Assembly: GCA_026709625.1 (NCBI GenBank)
Contig: JAPOSR010000051.1
Span: 36,995-100,994, forward strand
Origin: Chloroflexota bacterium
Lineage (GTDB): Bacteria; Chloroflexota; Anaerolineae; Aggregatilineales; Phototrophicaceae
Length of the DNA: 64,000 nt
Reading direction: 5' to 3'
In this document: positions 7,422 through 14,742 of the stretch, piece after piece
How positions within the stretch are numbered: the first letter of the stretch is position 1
Layout: each line of letters begins with the position of its first letter
Position numbers and translations under genes: made by a program
The notes under the pieces: model-generated
Seen by the model: the letters and a program-made list of their open reading frames with translations, nothing else
What the model was told of the DNA's origin: nothing
The model's database searches: none

Positions 7422-10193
7422 ATGAACGAACGCTATCAACCCAAACAGATCGAGAGCAAATGGCAGCGGCGCTGGGACGACAGCCAGCTATACCGCGCGC
7501 GCGTCGACTGGAGCAAGCCCAAGCACTATGCCATGACCATGTTGCCCTATCCATCGGGCGATTTGCACATTGGACACTGGTTCGCGATGACCCCGTCCGA
7601 TGCCCGCGCTCGCTGGATGCGCATGCGCGGCTACAATGTGCTCTTCCCGATGGGTTTCGACGCGTTTGGATTGCCCGCCGAAAACGCCGCCATCGCTCGC
7701 AATATCCACCCTTGGCAGTGGACCTACGCCAATATCGAACGCATGCGCGAACAGATGCGCAGCATGGGCGCGATGTTTGATTGGGAACGCGAAGCCATCT
7801 CTTGCACGCCCGCGTATTACAAGTGGTCGCAGTGGTTTTTCAAGAAATTCTATGAAAACGGCATCGCCTATCGCGGCTCGGCGCTGGTCAACTGGTCGGA
7901 CACCTTGCAAACTGTGCTGGCAAACGAGCAGGTCATCGATGGCAAAGACGAACGCACCGGACAGCCAGTCGCCCAGAAGATGATGGAGCAGTGGTTCTTC
8001 GCCATTACAAACTATGCCGACGAGCTGCTGGACTTCGCTGGTCTTGATTGGCCCCCGCCCATCGAACTCATGCAGACCAACTGGATCGGCCGCAGCGAAG
8101 GCGCGCGCGCCACCTTCTACAGCGAGGTCGGCGCGCACCCGATCGAGATTTACACCACCCGTCCGGATACATTGTGGGGCGCGACCTTTATGGCGCTGGC
8201 GCCCGAGCATGAACTGGTCGACCAGATCACGACCGACGCGCGGCGCGATGCGGTCGAAGCCTATGTGCAGGCAGCGGCGGCGCGCACGGAGGTCGAGAGG
8301 ATGTTTGCCGACCGCGAAAAAACCGGCGTCTTCAGCGGCGCTTATGCCATCAATCCGGTCAACGACGAACGGGTGCCGATTTGGATCGCCGATTATGTCA
8401 TGATTACTTATGGCACGGGCGCGATCATGGCTGTGCCCGCCCACGACCAGCGCGACTTTGAATTTGCCCGCGCCCACGACCTGCCTGTCAAAGTCGTCAT
8501 CCAGCCCGCCGGCCGCGACGAGCCACTCGCCGCCGCCGCCATGACCGAAGCCTACGATGGGCCGGGCGCGATGGTCAATTCCGATGCCATGGACGGCAGC
8601 TTCAGCTCGACCGCCAAGGGACGCGCGAACCCCGCCATCAATCGCGTCATCGACTGGCTGGAGGCTACCGGCAAAGGCAAGGAATCGGTCAACTATCGCC
8701 TGCGCGACTGGTTAATCAGCCGGCAACGGTACTGGGGCTGCCCCATCCCGATTGTATTCCGCAATGGCGAGGTGGCCGCGGCGCCCGATGACGATCTGCC
8801 GGTCGAGCTGCCCGATGATGTCGACTTTGTGCCCACGGGCCGCAGCCCGCTGACCTATCACGAGCCATTCTTCAAAGTCGACGAAGACACGCGCCGCGAG
8901 ACCGACACGTTGGATACATTCATGTGCTCCAGTTGGTATCAGCTGCGGTATCTGTCGCCGGATTGTGACGATGCGCCCTTTGATGCCGAAGAAGCCGCCT
9001 ATTGGCTGCCGGTGGATGTGTATACGGGCGGCGCGGAACACGCTGTAATGCACCTGCTGTATACGCGCTTCTTTACCAAGGCGCTGCGCGATATCGGCGT
9101 ATATGACGCGACTGCCGCTGCCATGCGCCGGCATGGACGCGACCCGTCCGCCGCTTTTGACGAGCCCATGACCCTGCTGCGCAATCAGGGACAGGTGCTG
9201 GGCGGCGAGCAGCAGGGACATTTTGTGCTGTGCAGCGGGCGCAAGATCGGCGAGACCTTGCAAGCCGAGCGTGTCGAAGTGGTCGGCTGGAACGAAGTGC
9301 CGGCTGGCTTCAGCGGCGTCTTTGGCGAGATCGCTCGCCGCACAGAAAATATCTTGCGCGTCGATATGGCTGGCGTCACCCAGTTGGTCGAAGTCTTGCC
9401 GCAGGCCGAGGTCATCATCCCCGAGATCAAGGGGGCGAACAACATCAACCAACTGCGCCAGCACTTAGAAATCCAGCGCATGTCCAAGAGCAAAGGCAAT
9501 GTGGTCAATCCGGACGAGTTGGTCGCGCGGTATGGGGCTGATGTGGTGCGCTGCTATCTGATGTTCAATTTCGACTGGCAAAAGGGCGGTCCCTGGAACG
9601 AGAACAACATCAAGGGTCCCCAGGGCTGGCTGCACGATATCTGGGATATTGCCATGGCTGGCGAGCCCGCTGGCGCTGGCGATGCGGCTGTCGAGCGCGA
9701 CATCATCCGCAAGCTGCACCAGTGCATCGCTGTCGTCGACCGCGGCTTGGAAAATTTCAGCTTCAACACGGCGATCGCCGAGCAGATGAAGTTCAAGAAC
9801 GCGCTGAAAGATGCCCTGCGGCAGGAGACGATCGGCGTGGCAGCCTGGCGCGAGATCATGAATGCCGCTATCCGCCTGCTGGCGCCGTTTGCCCCGCACC
9901 TGGCTGAGGAATTGTGGGCGCGGCTGGGTTGGGAATACAGCGTGCACACCCAGCCCTGGCTCGAATATGACGCTGAGCTGGCGCGGGAAGAGGCTGTCGA
10001 CTTGGTGGTGATGATCAATGGCAAGCCGCGCGAGACCATCGGCGTCGGCGTCGATATCGAACAGGAGCAGGCGGAAGCCTTGGCGCTGGCCAGCGCAGCG
10101 GCGCAACGCAGCCTGGCGGGCAGCTCGCCGCGCCGCATCGTGTATATCCCGGGCCGCAATGGCACAGACCCGAAGGTGAATATCGTGGTCTAA
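7422..10193 (+). CDS. leuS: Leucyl-tRNA synthetase
   Basis: 923 residues from the ATG at 7422, preceded by GGGAGAAAG. It charges tRNA-Leu in the cytosol. Class Ia signatures are the HIGH motif in 'YPSGDLHIGHW' and KMSKS in 'RMSKSKGNVV'. The CP1 editing domain includes 'TTRPDTLWGATFMALAPEH' and 'VPAHDQRDFEFA'. An anticodon-binding alpha-helical region and C-terminal domain follow. About 90 residues lie between 'LLRNQGQVL' and KMSKS, more than in typical enzymes, which accounts for part of the extra length. The 245-base region upstream shows no recognisable T-box consensus. Confidence 0.97.
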   Translation: MNERYQPKQIESKWQRRWDDSQLYRARVDWSKPKHYAMTMLPYPSGDLHIGHWFAMTPSDARARWMRMRGYNVLFPMGFDAFGLPAENAAIARNIHPWQWTYANIERMREQMRSMGAMFDWEREAISCTPAYYKWSQWFFKKFYENGIAYRGSALVNWSDTLQTVLANEQVIDGKDERTGQPVAQKMMEQWFFAITNYADELLDFAGLDWPPPIELMQTNWIGRSEGARATFYSEVGAHPIEIYTTRPDTLWGATFMALAPEHELVDQITTDARRDAVEAYVQAAAARTEVERMFADREKTGVFSGAYAINPVNDERVPIWIADYVMITYGTGAIMAVPAHDQRDFEFARAHDLPVKVVIQPAGRDEPLAAAAMTEAYDGPGAMVNSDAMDGSFSSTAKGRANPAINRVIDWLEATGKGKESVNYRLRDWLISRQRYWGCPIPIVFRNGEVAAAPDDDLPVELPDDVDFVPTGRSPLTYHEPFFKVDEDTRRETDTLDTFMCSSWYQLRYLSPDCDDAPFDAEEAAYWLPVDVYTGGAEHAVMHLLYTRFFTKALRDIGVYDATAAAMRRHGRDPSAAFDEPMTLLRNQGQVLGGEQQGHFVLCSGRKIGETLQAERVEVVGWNEVPAGFSGVFGEIARRTENILRVDMAGVTQLVEVLPQAEVIIPEIKGANNINQLRQHLEIQRMSKSKGNVVNPDELVARYGADVVRCYLMFNFDWQKGGPWNENNIKGPQGWLHDIWDIAMAGEPAGAGDAAVERDIIRKLHQCIAVVDRGLENFSFNTAIAEQMKFKNALKDALRQETIGVAAWREIMNAAIRLLAPFAPHLAEELWARLGWEYSVHTQPWLEYDAELAREEAVDLVVMINGKPRETIGVGVDIEQEQAEALALASAAAQRSLAGSSPRRIVYIPGRNGTDPKVNIVV

Positions 10194-10227
10194 AACAAAA
10201 CCCCGCCTGGGAAGCGCCTGGGCGGGG
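10192..10227 (-). terminator. Intrinsic terminator of the secreted SH3b gene
   Basis: CCCCGCC (10201-10207) pairs with GGCGGGG (10221-10227). On the minus strand the stem is followed by TTTTGTTTTA, which overlaps the leuS stop codon. It serves the minus-strand gene at 10251 and may also stop leuS transcripts. Confidence 0.8.
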
Positions 10228-10250
10228 CAGAGTTTGGCGATGCGCAGCGC

Positions 10251-11057
10251 TTACTCGCAGCTGCCGCGCAGAACTGTGTTGTACAAGCGGCTGATATACC
10301 CTGTCTGGCCTTCGAATATCACTTTGTGCCAGGGTCCAATCGTTTCGATGACCGGCACTTCCGAGTTCATCCAGACCAAGCCGAAGCTCTCTCCGTCTGG
10401 TTCGGTTCGCAAATGGACAGTTTCCGTCAGTTTGATCAGGCAGTCGCCTGCTGCGATTGCCTCGCTAGTCGGCTGAGTGGCAGACGCTCCGGCGATTGGC
10501 GGAAGCGAATTCAGCTGCACCACTGTGCCATGGTTGTCGATCATGCCACAGGTCATGCCATCGCGTTCATACGTTTGCAGGACATACAGCGTTCGCGGCG
10601 CGTCATTGGCATCGAGAAACGCCAGAACGCCACTGCTTTGGAAGCAGACTTCGGTGCCGCCGGGAACGACGCCCCATACATCCAACGCGTCGACAAAGAC
10701 ATGTTGGAGCGCTTCAAACTGTGCGATACCGGCTGCGCTCACGATTTGGCAGTGCGTATTCATATTAAAACCAGAGACGGCGATGCGGGGCGGCAGGCTG
10801 AGGCAGGTCGATACGCTTTCGCGCTCAATGCCCTTGGTTTCTTTTTTTTCGCTCTCGCTCTTTGGCTCAGATTTTTCCGGGACTTCCGCTTCTGGCGCGT
10901 CAGGGCAATACGCTAGCTGGCCCAGAAAGCATCGGTCTTTGTCCCCCAGCGCATCAAACTGCGCCAGCGTGGCTGTCGTCATGAGGAGCGTGAGCGCAAG
11001 AGCCAGGCTCCAGCGAAGCGGCACCTTAAGCAGGCACCAAGTCATCTTCGATTTCAT
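10251..11057 (-). CDS. Secreted protein with conserved Cys-rich domain and C-terminal SH3b domain
   Basis: 268 residues from the ATG at 11057 (GAGGG 10 bases upstream). An N-terminal signal peptide/TM (to about residue 32, ending 'TATLAQ') is followed by a charged Glu/Lys/Ser linker. A domain at about 85-183 (C-L-S-L-P-P...NTHC...AAG...ALDVWG...VCF...LDA...DGMTC) closely resembles a region of the protein at 34433-36259. A C-terminal bacterial SH3-like domain (206-267: 'VHLRTEP', 'WHKVIFEGQTGYISR') is bracketed by cysteines. It probably acts outside the membrane in cell-wall or ligand binding. Confidence 0.75.
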   Translation of the reverse strand: MKSKMTWCLLKVPLRWSLALALTLLMTTATLAQFDALGDKDRCFLGQLAYCPDAPEAEVPEKSEPKSESEKKETKGIERESVSTCLSLPPRIAVSGFNMNTHCQIVSAAGIAQFEALQHVFVDALDVWGVVPGGTEVCFQSSGVLAFLDANDAPRTLYVLQTYERDGMTCGMIDNHGTVVQLNSLPPIAGASATQPTSEAIAAGDCLIKLTETVHLRTEPDGESFGLVWMNSEVPVIETIGPWHKVIFEGQTGYISRLYNTVLRGSCE

Positions 11058-11197
11058 ATCAATCAAACCCTCTTCTGCTGCAAAGTAGACAGCCCGAAGT
11101 GTAAATAAACTGAAATGGCTGCGCCAGTTGCAATTGTCCCGATTATCAGGAGCGACATGCGAATGGCGAAGCGCGCGAACCGTTCGTTCTTTTACGC

Positions 11198-11226
11198 TTG
11201 AATGATCAGCTTCTTTATGCTAAATT
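11198..11226 (+). promoter_or_regulatory. Promoter of the SelW-like gene
   Basis: TTGAAT (11198-11203), a 17-base spacer, then TAAATT (11221-11226) preceded by TATGC, which provides an extended -10 TG. The start codon is at 11270. Confidence 0.55.
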
Positions 11227-11269
11227 GTCGTATGTCGATCGAAGCAAGCTGTTGCAAGGAGTGTGCATC

Positions 11270-11563
11270 ATGCAAAACGGAATCATGGACATTGTCGTCA
11301 AGTATTGCGCTGCTTGAGGGCACCAACCCAATGCCGTCAGTTTGACGGACGAAATCTTGAAAGACCGGGCGATTGAGTACTTCATCAGTAGTTGGCAGCT
11401 CGTTCCTGGCGGCGGCGGCGTCTTTGATGTCACCGTCAATGGCGAGTTGGTCTTTTCCAAGCAAGAAGTTGGCCGTCATGCCGAACCGGGCGAAGTCCGC
11501 GCCGCGATCAGCGCAGCCTTGGACAAAATCCGCCCCGCCGATGCAGAAATGGCCGCCAGCTAG
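11270..11563 (+). CDS. SelW-like (Rdx family) selenoprotein with in-frame UGA
   Basis: 98 codons if UGA at 11315-11317 is read as selenocysteine. AAGGAG (11256-11261) sits 8 bases before ATG 11270. The frame reads MQNGIMDIVVKYCAA-U-GHQPNAVSL, then 'VPGGGGVFDVTVNGELVFS' and 'GRHAEPGEVRAAI', ending with TAG. 'VVKYCAAUG' matches the redox motif of selenoprotein W ('VVYCGAUG', CxxU), and the downstream blocks match the Rdx thioredoxin-like fold. The family is thought to act as glutathione- or thioredoxin-linked reductases. A hairpin of SECIS type lies at the right distance. A standard caller would report only the part after UGA (about 73 aa from a TTG at 11342). A nonsense mutation is the alternative, but the intact ribosome site, motif and hairpin argue against it. 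Confidence 0.85.
11334..11348 (+). promoter_or_regulatory. Bacterial-type SECIS hairpin
   Basis: CCGTC-AGTTT-GACGG forms a perfect 5-bp stem with a 5-nt loop inside the coding region. The loop begins 21 bases after the UGA and has G as its second base, matching the general bacterial SECIS rules (apical loop about 16-37 nt downstream, G among the first loop bases). It would recruit SelB with Sec-tRNA. Confidence 0.65.
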
Positions 11564-11587
11564 GGCGCAAGTTGCGCGACACAGCGC

Positions 11588-11630
11588 AGAGACCGTTTCG
11601 GCAGCCCCGCGCTGTCGGGCGGTCTCTTTT
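11588..11630 (+). terminator. Terminator after the SelW-like gene
   Basis: AGAGACCG (11588-11595) pairs with CGGTCTCT (11620-11627), followed by TTT. It separates the selenoprotein gene from the amino acid transporter operon. Confidence 0.8.
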
Positions 11631-11647
11631 GATTCCACCTGAAGTAC

Positions 11648-11676
11648 TTGCCACGCAACCGTAATCGGTATAGAAT
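11648..11676 (+). promoter_or_regulatory. Promoter of the amino acid ABC transporter operon
   Basis: TTGCCA (11648-11653), 17 bases, TAGAAT (11671-11676). The substrate-binding protein gene starts at 11748 behind a strong AGGGAGGAAGGG ribosome site. Confidence 0.6.
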
Positions 11677-11747
11677 GATAAAAGGTTGTGAGCCGTCCGA
11701 GTCTGGCTCGCTTCCTAATTTGACTTAACCTTCAGGGAGGAAGGGAA

Positions 11748-12788
11748 ATGAAACGATATGCGGTTTTGGCAATTCTTGTAATCGGCTTGCTGGCGCTGGG
11801 CAGCGGGCTGGCTACGGCGCAGGACGATGGGCACATCGTTGAGCGTATCATGGACCGCGGTGAAATGATCTGCGGCGTAAACACGGTGCTGCCGGGCTTC
11901 GGCACACAGAACGATGCTGGCGACTTTGTTGGCTTTGATGTTGATATCTGCCGCGCTGTGGCTGCCGCTGTATTGGGCGATGCCGACGCTGTGGCTTTTC
12001 GCCCCCTGACCGCCGCTGAACGCCCGACCGCGCTGGCTGGCGGCGAGATCGACATGCTCAGCCGCAACACCACCTGGACGCTCAGCCGCGATACCGAATG
12101 GGGCGCCACTTTTGGTCCCACCACTTTCTATGATGGGCAAGGCATTATGGTTAAGGTCGACTTTGGCGTCACCAACCTCGCCGAACTGGCCGAAGAGAGC
12201 GTCACGATGTGCGCCACCGCCGGCACGACCACCGAGCTCAATATCACCGACACGGCGAACCGCATGGAAGCCGACTGGGAATTGAACACCTTCCAGGACT
12301 TCGACGCGATTATGGACGCCTATGAAGCGGGCGCTTGCGATGCCTTCACGAGCGATGTCAGCAGCCTCGTATCTCGTAAAGCCACTTCCGCCGATCCAGC
12401 TGCGCATATGATTCTGCCGGAAGTGATCAGCAAAGAGCCGCTTGGGCCGGTCAGCCCGCAGAGTGATGCGACCTTCGCTGATATCATTCGTTGGACCGTT
12501 TGGGGTCTGGTGAGCGCCGAAGAGTTTGGCATCGACAGCATGAACATCGGCGACTTCATGGACAGCGAAGATGCCGGCATCGGACGTTTGCTTGGCTTGG
12601 GCGACAATGTCGCTGGCGAATACCTGGGCATCAATGACGAGTTCATGGTTGATGTAATCAGCCAGGTCGGCAACTATGCCGAGATCTTCGACCGCCACCT
12701 GGGGACGGATACGATCTTTGGTCTGAATCGCGGCGTCAACGCGCTGTGGACAGACGGCGGCTTGCTCTACGCGGCCCCCTTCCGTTAA
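11748..12788 (+). CDS. aapJ: Amino acid ABC transporter substrate-binding protein (AapJ-like)
   Basis: 346 residues. A signal peptide 'YAVLAILVIGLLALGSGLATAQ' is followed by the periplasmic-binding-protein type 2 fold: 'RGEMICGVNTVLPGFG', 'GFDVDICRAVAAAVLGDA', 'AGEIDMLSRNTTWTLSRD', 'FYDGQGIMV'. This is characteristic of AapJ/BztA general L-amino acid receptors. It has no lipobox cysteine, so it may be free or anchored by its N-terminus. It is followed by a terminator-like hairpin and then the permeases, an arrangement that would give higher expression of the receptor than of the membrane parts. Confidence 0.93.
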   Translation: MKRYAVLAILVIGLLALGSGLATAQDDGHIVERIMDRGEMICGVNTVLPGFGTQNDAGDFVGFDVDICRAVAAAVLGDADAVAFRPLTAAERPTALAGGEIDMLSRNTTWTLSRDTEWGATFGPTTFYDGQGIMVKVDFGVTNLAELAEESVTMCATAGTTTELNITDTANRMEADWELNTFQDFDAIMDAYEAGACDAFTSDVSSLVSRKATSADPAAHMILPEVISKEPLGPVSPQSDATFADIIRWTVWGLVSAEEFGIDSMNIGDFMDSEDAGIGRLLGLGDNVAGEYLGINDEFMVDVISQVGNYAEIFDRHLGTDTIFGLNRGVNALWTDGGLLYAAPFR

Positions 12789-12824
12789 GACCGCGCCCGG
12801 CTTCACCAGGCAAGTTGAAAAAAC

Positions 12825-12862
12825 GAGGCGCGCCGTCGAACCAGGCGGCGCGCTTCTTTTTT
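12825..12862 (+). terminator. Terminator/attenuator between aapJ and aapQ
   Basis: GCGCGCCG (12828-12835) and CGGCGCGC (12846-12853) form a perfect stem followed by TTCTTTTTT. It probably ends most transcripts after the binding-protein gene. Confidence 0.85.
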
Positions 12863-12915
12863 GTGAATGCGCCGCAACCAGCTAGCAAAATGCTCGCTGA
12901 TTGGTTGTTTTATGA

Positions 12916-13102
12916 AGGAGTGATGATTTTGGTGGGTACGCGTTGCTTTGCCCCAAGCCCCTCCCCGACCGCCTGTGTCTACGCGGCGCAAAATGAAGAA
13001 GGGGCTGCCATGCTGCGGAGGCGCTGGCAAAACCCCCTTCCCTCGTTCTGGAGACAGGGGGATGGGGGCTTGGTTGTCATATCCACGCATTCATCACTCC
13101 CT
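12916..13102 (+). repeat. Dispersed GC-rich repeat, copy 2 (long type)
   Basis: Starts GGAGTGATGATTTTGGTGGG and ends in the inverted partner ATCCACGCATTCATCACTCC. It contains two potential stems: CCCCTCCCC with GAAGGGG, and CCCCCTTCCC with GGGGG. The internal block GACCGCCTGTGTCTACGCGG marks the long subtype. It occupies the gap between the aapJ terminator and aapQ. The remainder of the 436-base gap shows no gene. Confidence 0.85.
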
Positions 13103-13224
13103 TTATGACGGGTATTTGTCTTTGTCCCTGCTTTCGTCTATACTCGTTTGCGTTGGGATTATGGCGAGGCATTGCCAGCCCCACTCGTTTTCACATGCAT
13201 AGCATATCGGTCTGAGGAGCGCCG

Positions 13225-14739
13225 ATGGCAAGCGCCAAGCCCTCGCAAGACGCAAATGTGTTGCCGCTTATCTTCCGTGATGGGCGCATTTTGCAAGGCA
13301 TCGCCCAGATATTGTTTGTGCTGGTCGTGGTTGTGGCCTTCAACGACCTGGCTTCGCGCATCAATTCCGCGCTGGACGCGACCAACCAGACGCCCAACTT
13401 TGAATTCCTGCAAAACCGCGCTGGCTTTGATATTGCCGATTCGGGCGATTATTCGTCCAACGACCGCTATATCGATGCCTTCAGCGTAGGCTTTGTCAAT
13501 ACCCTGCGCGTTGTGCTGCTGGGTTTGTTCGCGACCACCGTGTTGGGCATGCTGGTTGGCGTGCTGCTGCTGAGTCGCAACTTTCTGGTTCGCACGATTT
13601 CACGCTCCTATGTCGAGGTATTGCGCAACACGCCCATTCTCTTGCAGATATTCACTTGGTACTTCGTCGTCATCTTCGCCCTGCCGCCCCAGCAAGAATC
13701 ACTCGCTTTCCCGCAAGAAGGCATCCGCAGCCTGCCTTTGCTGCAATATGTTCTTTCGCTTTTGTTGATCGCCGGTGTCTGGCGCTACAGCGGCAGCTTG
13801 CGGCGGCAGTCTTGGCGAACGCTCGCGCGCCAAGGCGGTATCGCCATCATCATCGCGGTCAACCTGCTGGGCATCGAACTGCTTGGCAGTGGCACGCCGG
13901 TCGAGTTCTTGCCTGCTATCTACATCAGCATCAAGGGCGTGGCGATCTTTGAGTTGATCCCGTCATCGCTGTTTGGCGTGTGGATGGTCTTTGTCGTCAT
14001 TGGCATCCTGGCGGCGGCGGCGCTTTGGCGATATTTTGGCTTCATCACCGAGTCGACCGGGCGGCCGACTCGGCGCACCAGCGCTATTTTCATCAGCGTG
14101 GCCGGCTTTACATTGCTGGGCTGGCTGATTGTGGGCATGCGGCCGACGCCGTCAGTCATCCGCGTCTATGACGACGCCCGCGATTCGTTTGTCGACATGG
14201 CTTACGAGGACGCATTTGGGTCAGGCTTGCTGACGATCGAACAAGAACTGGAATACACGCGCCAGCCGCTGCTCTATCGCCCGCCCACGCTGGATCGCCG
14301 CGGTCGCAATGTCGAAACAGGCATAGAAATCTCGCCGGCCTATCTGGCGGTTTTTCTGGGCTTGGTCATCTACACCTCCGCGTTTATCGCCGAGATTGTG
14401 CGCGCTGGCATTCAAGCCGTGCCCAAGGGACAACTGGAAGCCGCGCGGGCATTGGGCATTTCACAAGGCGACATGCTGCGGCGCATCGTGCTGCCCCAGG
14501 CGCTGCGCGTTATCATCCCGCCGCTGGGCAACCAGTTTTTGAACCTGGCGAAGAACTCCAGCCTGGCGATCGCCGTCTCGTATACCGATATATTCCAGGT
14601 GACGAACACCATCATCAACCAAAGCGGACAATCTGTCACCGGCATCTTGATGGTGCTTCTGTCCTACCTCGTTATCAGCCTGGCGATTTCGCTGGGGATG
14701 AACATGGTCAATCAGCGCTTCCAAATCGTTACGAGGTAG
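13225..14739 (+). CDS. aapQ: Amino acid ABC transporter permease (AapQ-like)
   Basis: 504 residues, somewhat longer than the usual ~400. An N-terminal TM is followed by the AapQ-typical periplasmic stretch ('NFEFLQNRAGFDIADSGDY'), then 'VGFVNTLRVVLLGLFATTVLG', 'YVEVLRNTPILLQIFTWYF', further TM segments, and the EAA loop 'EAARALGISQGDMLRRIVLP' that contacts the ATPase. A middle insert (about 170-300) adds extra TM helices. It forms the membrane channel with the 1130-aa partner, whose ATG follows 3 bases after this stop. Confidence 0.92.
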   Translation: MASAKPSQDANVLPLIFRDGRILQGIAQILFVLVVVVAFNDLASRINSALDATNQTPNFEFLQNRAGFDIADSGDYSSNDRYIDAFSVGFVNTLRVVLLGLFATTVLGMLVGVLLLSRNFLVRTISRSYVEVLRNTPILLQIFTWYFVVIFALPPQQESLAFPQEGIRSLPLLQYVLSLLLIAGVWRYSGSLRRQSWRTLARQGGIAIIIAVNLLGIELLGSGTPVEFLPAIYISIKGVAIFELIPSSLFGVWMVFVVIGILAAAALWRYFGFITESTGRPTRRTSAIFISVAGFTLLGWLIVGMRPTPSVIRVYDDARDSFVDMAYEDAFGSGLLTIEQELEYTRQPLLYRPPTLDRRGRNVETGIEISPAYLAVFLGLVIYTSAFIAEIVRAGIQAVPKGQLEAARALGISQGDMLRRIVLPQALRVIIPPLGNQFLNLAKNSSLAIAVSYTDIFQVTNTIINQSGQSVTGILMVLLSYLVISLAISLGMNMVNQRFQIVTR

Positions 14740-14742
14740 GCG

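Noticed and set aside
11192..11638. 148-aa minus-strand frame opposite the SelW-like gene
   Set aside because: No homology or ribosome site. The plus strand has a perfect ribosome site, conserved Rdx motifs and a terminator.
12948..13202. Short ORFs inside the dispersed repeats (e.g. ...GGAGKTPFPRSG...)
   Set aside because: Similar peptides recur only because the DNA repeats. The frame is not maintained between copies because G-run lengths differ, and starts are inconsistent.
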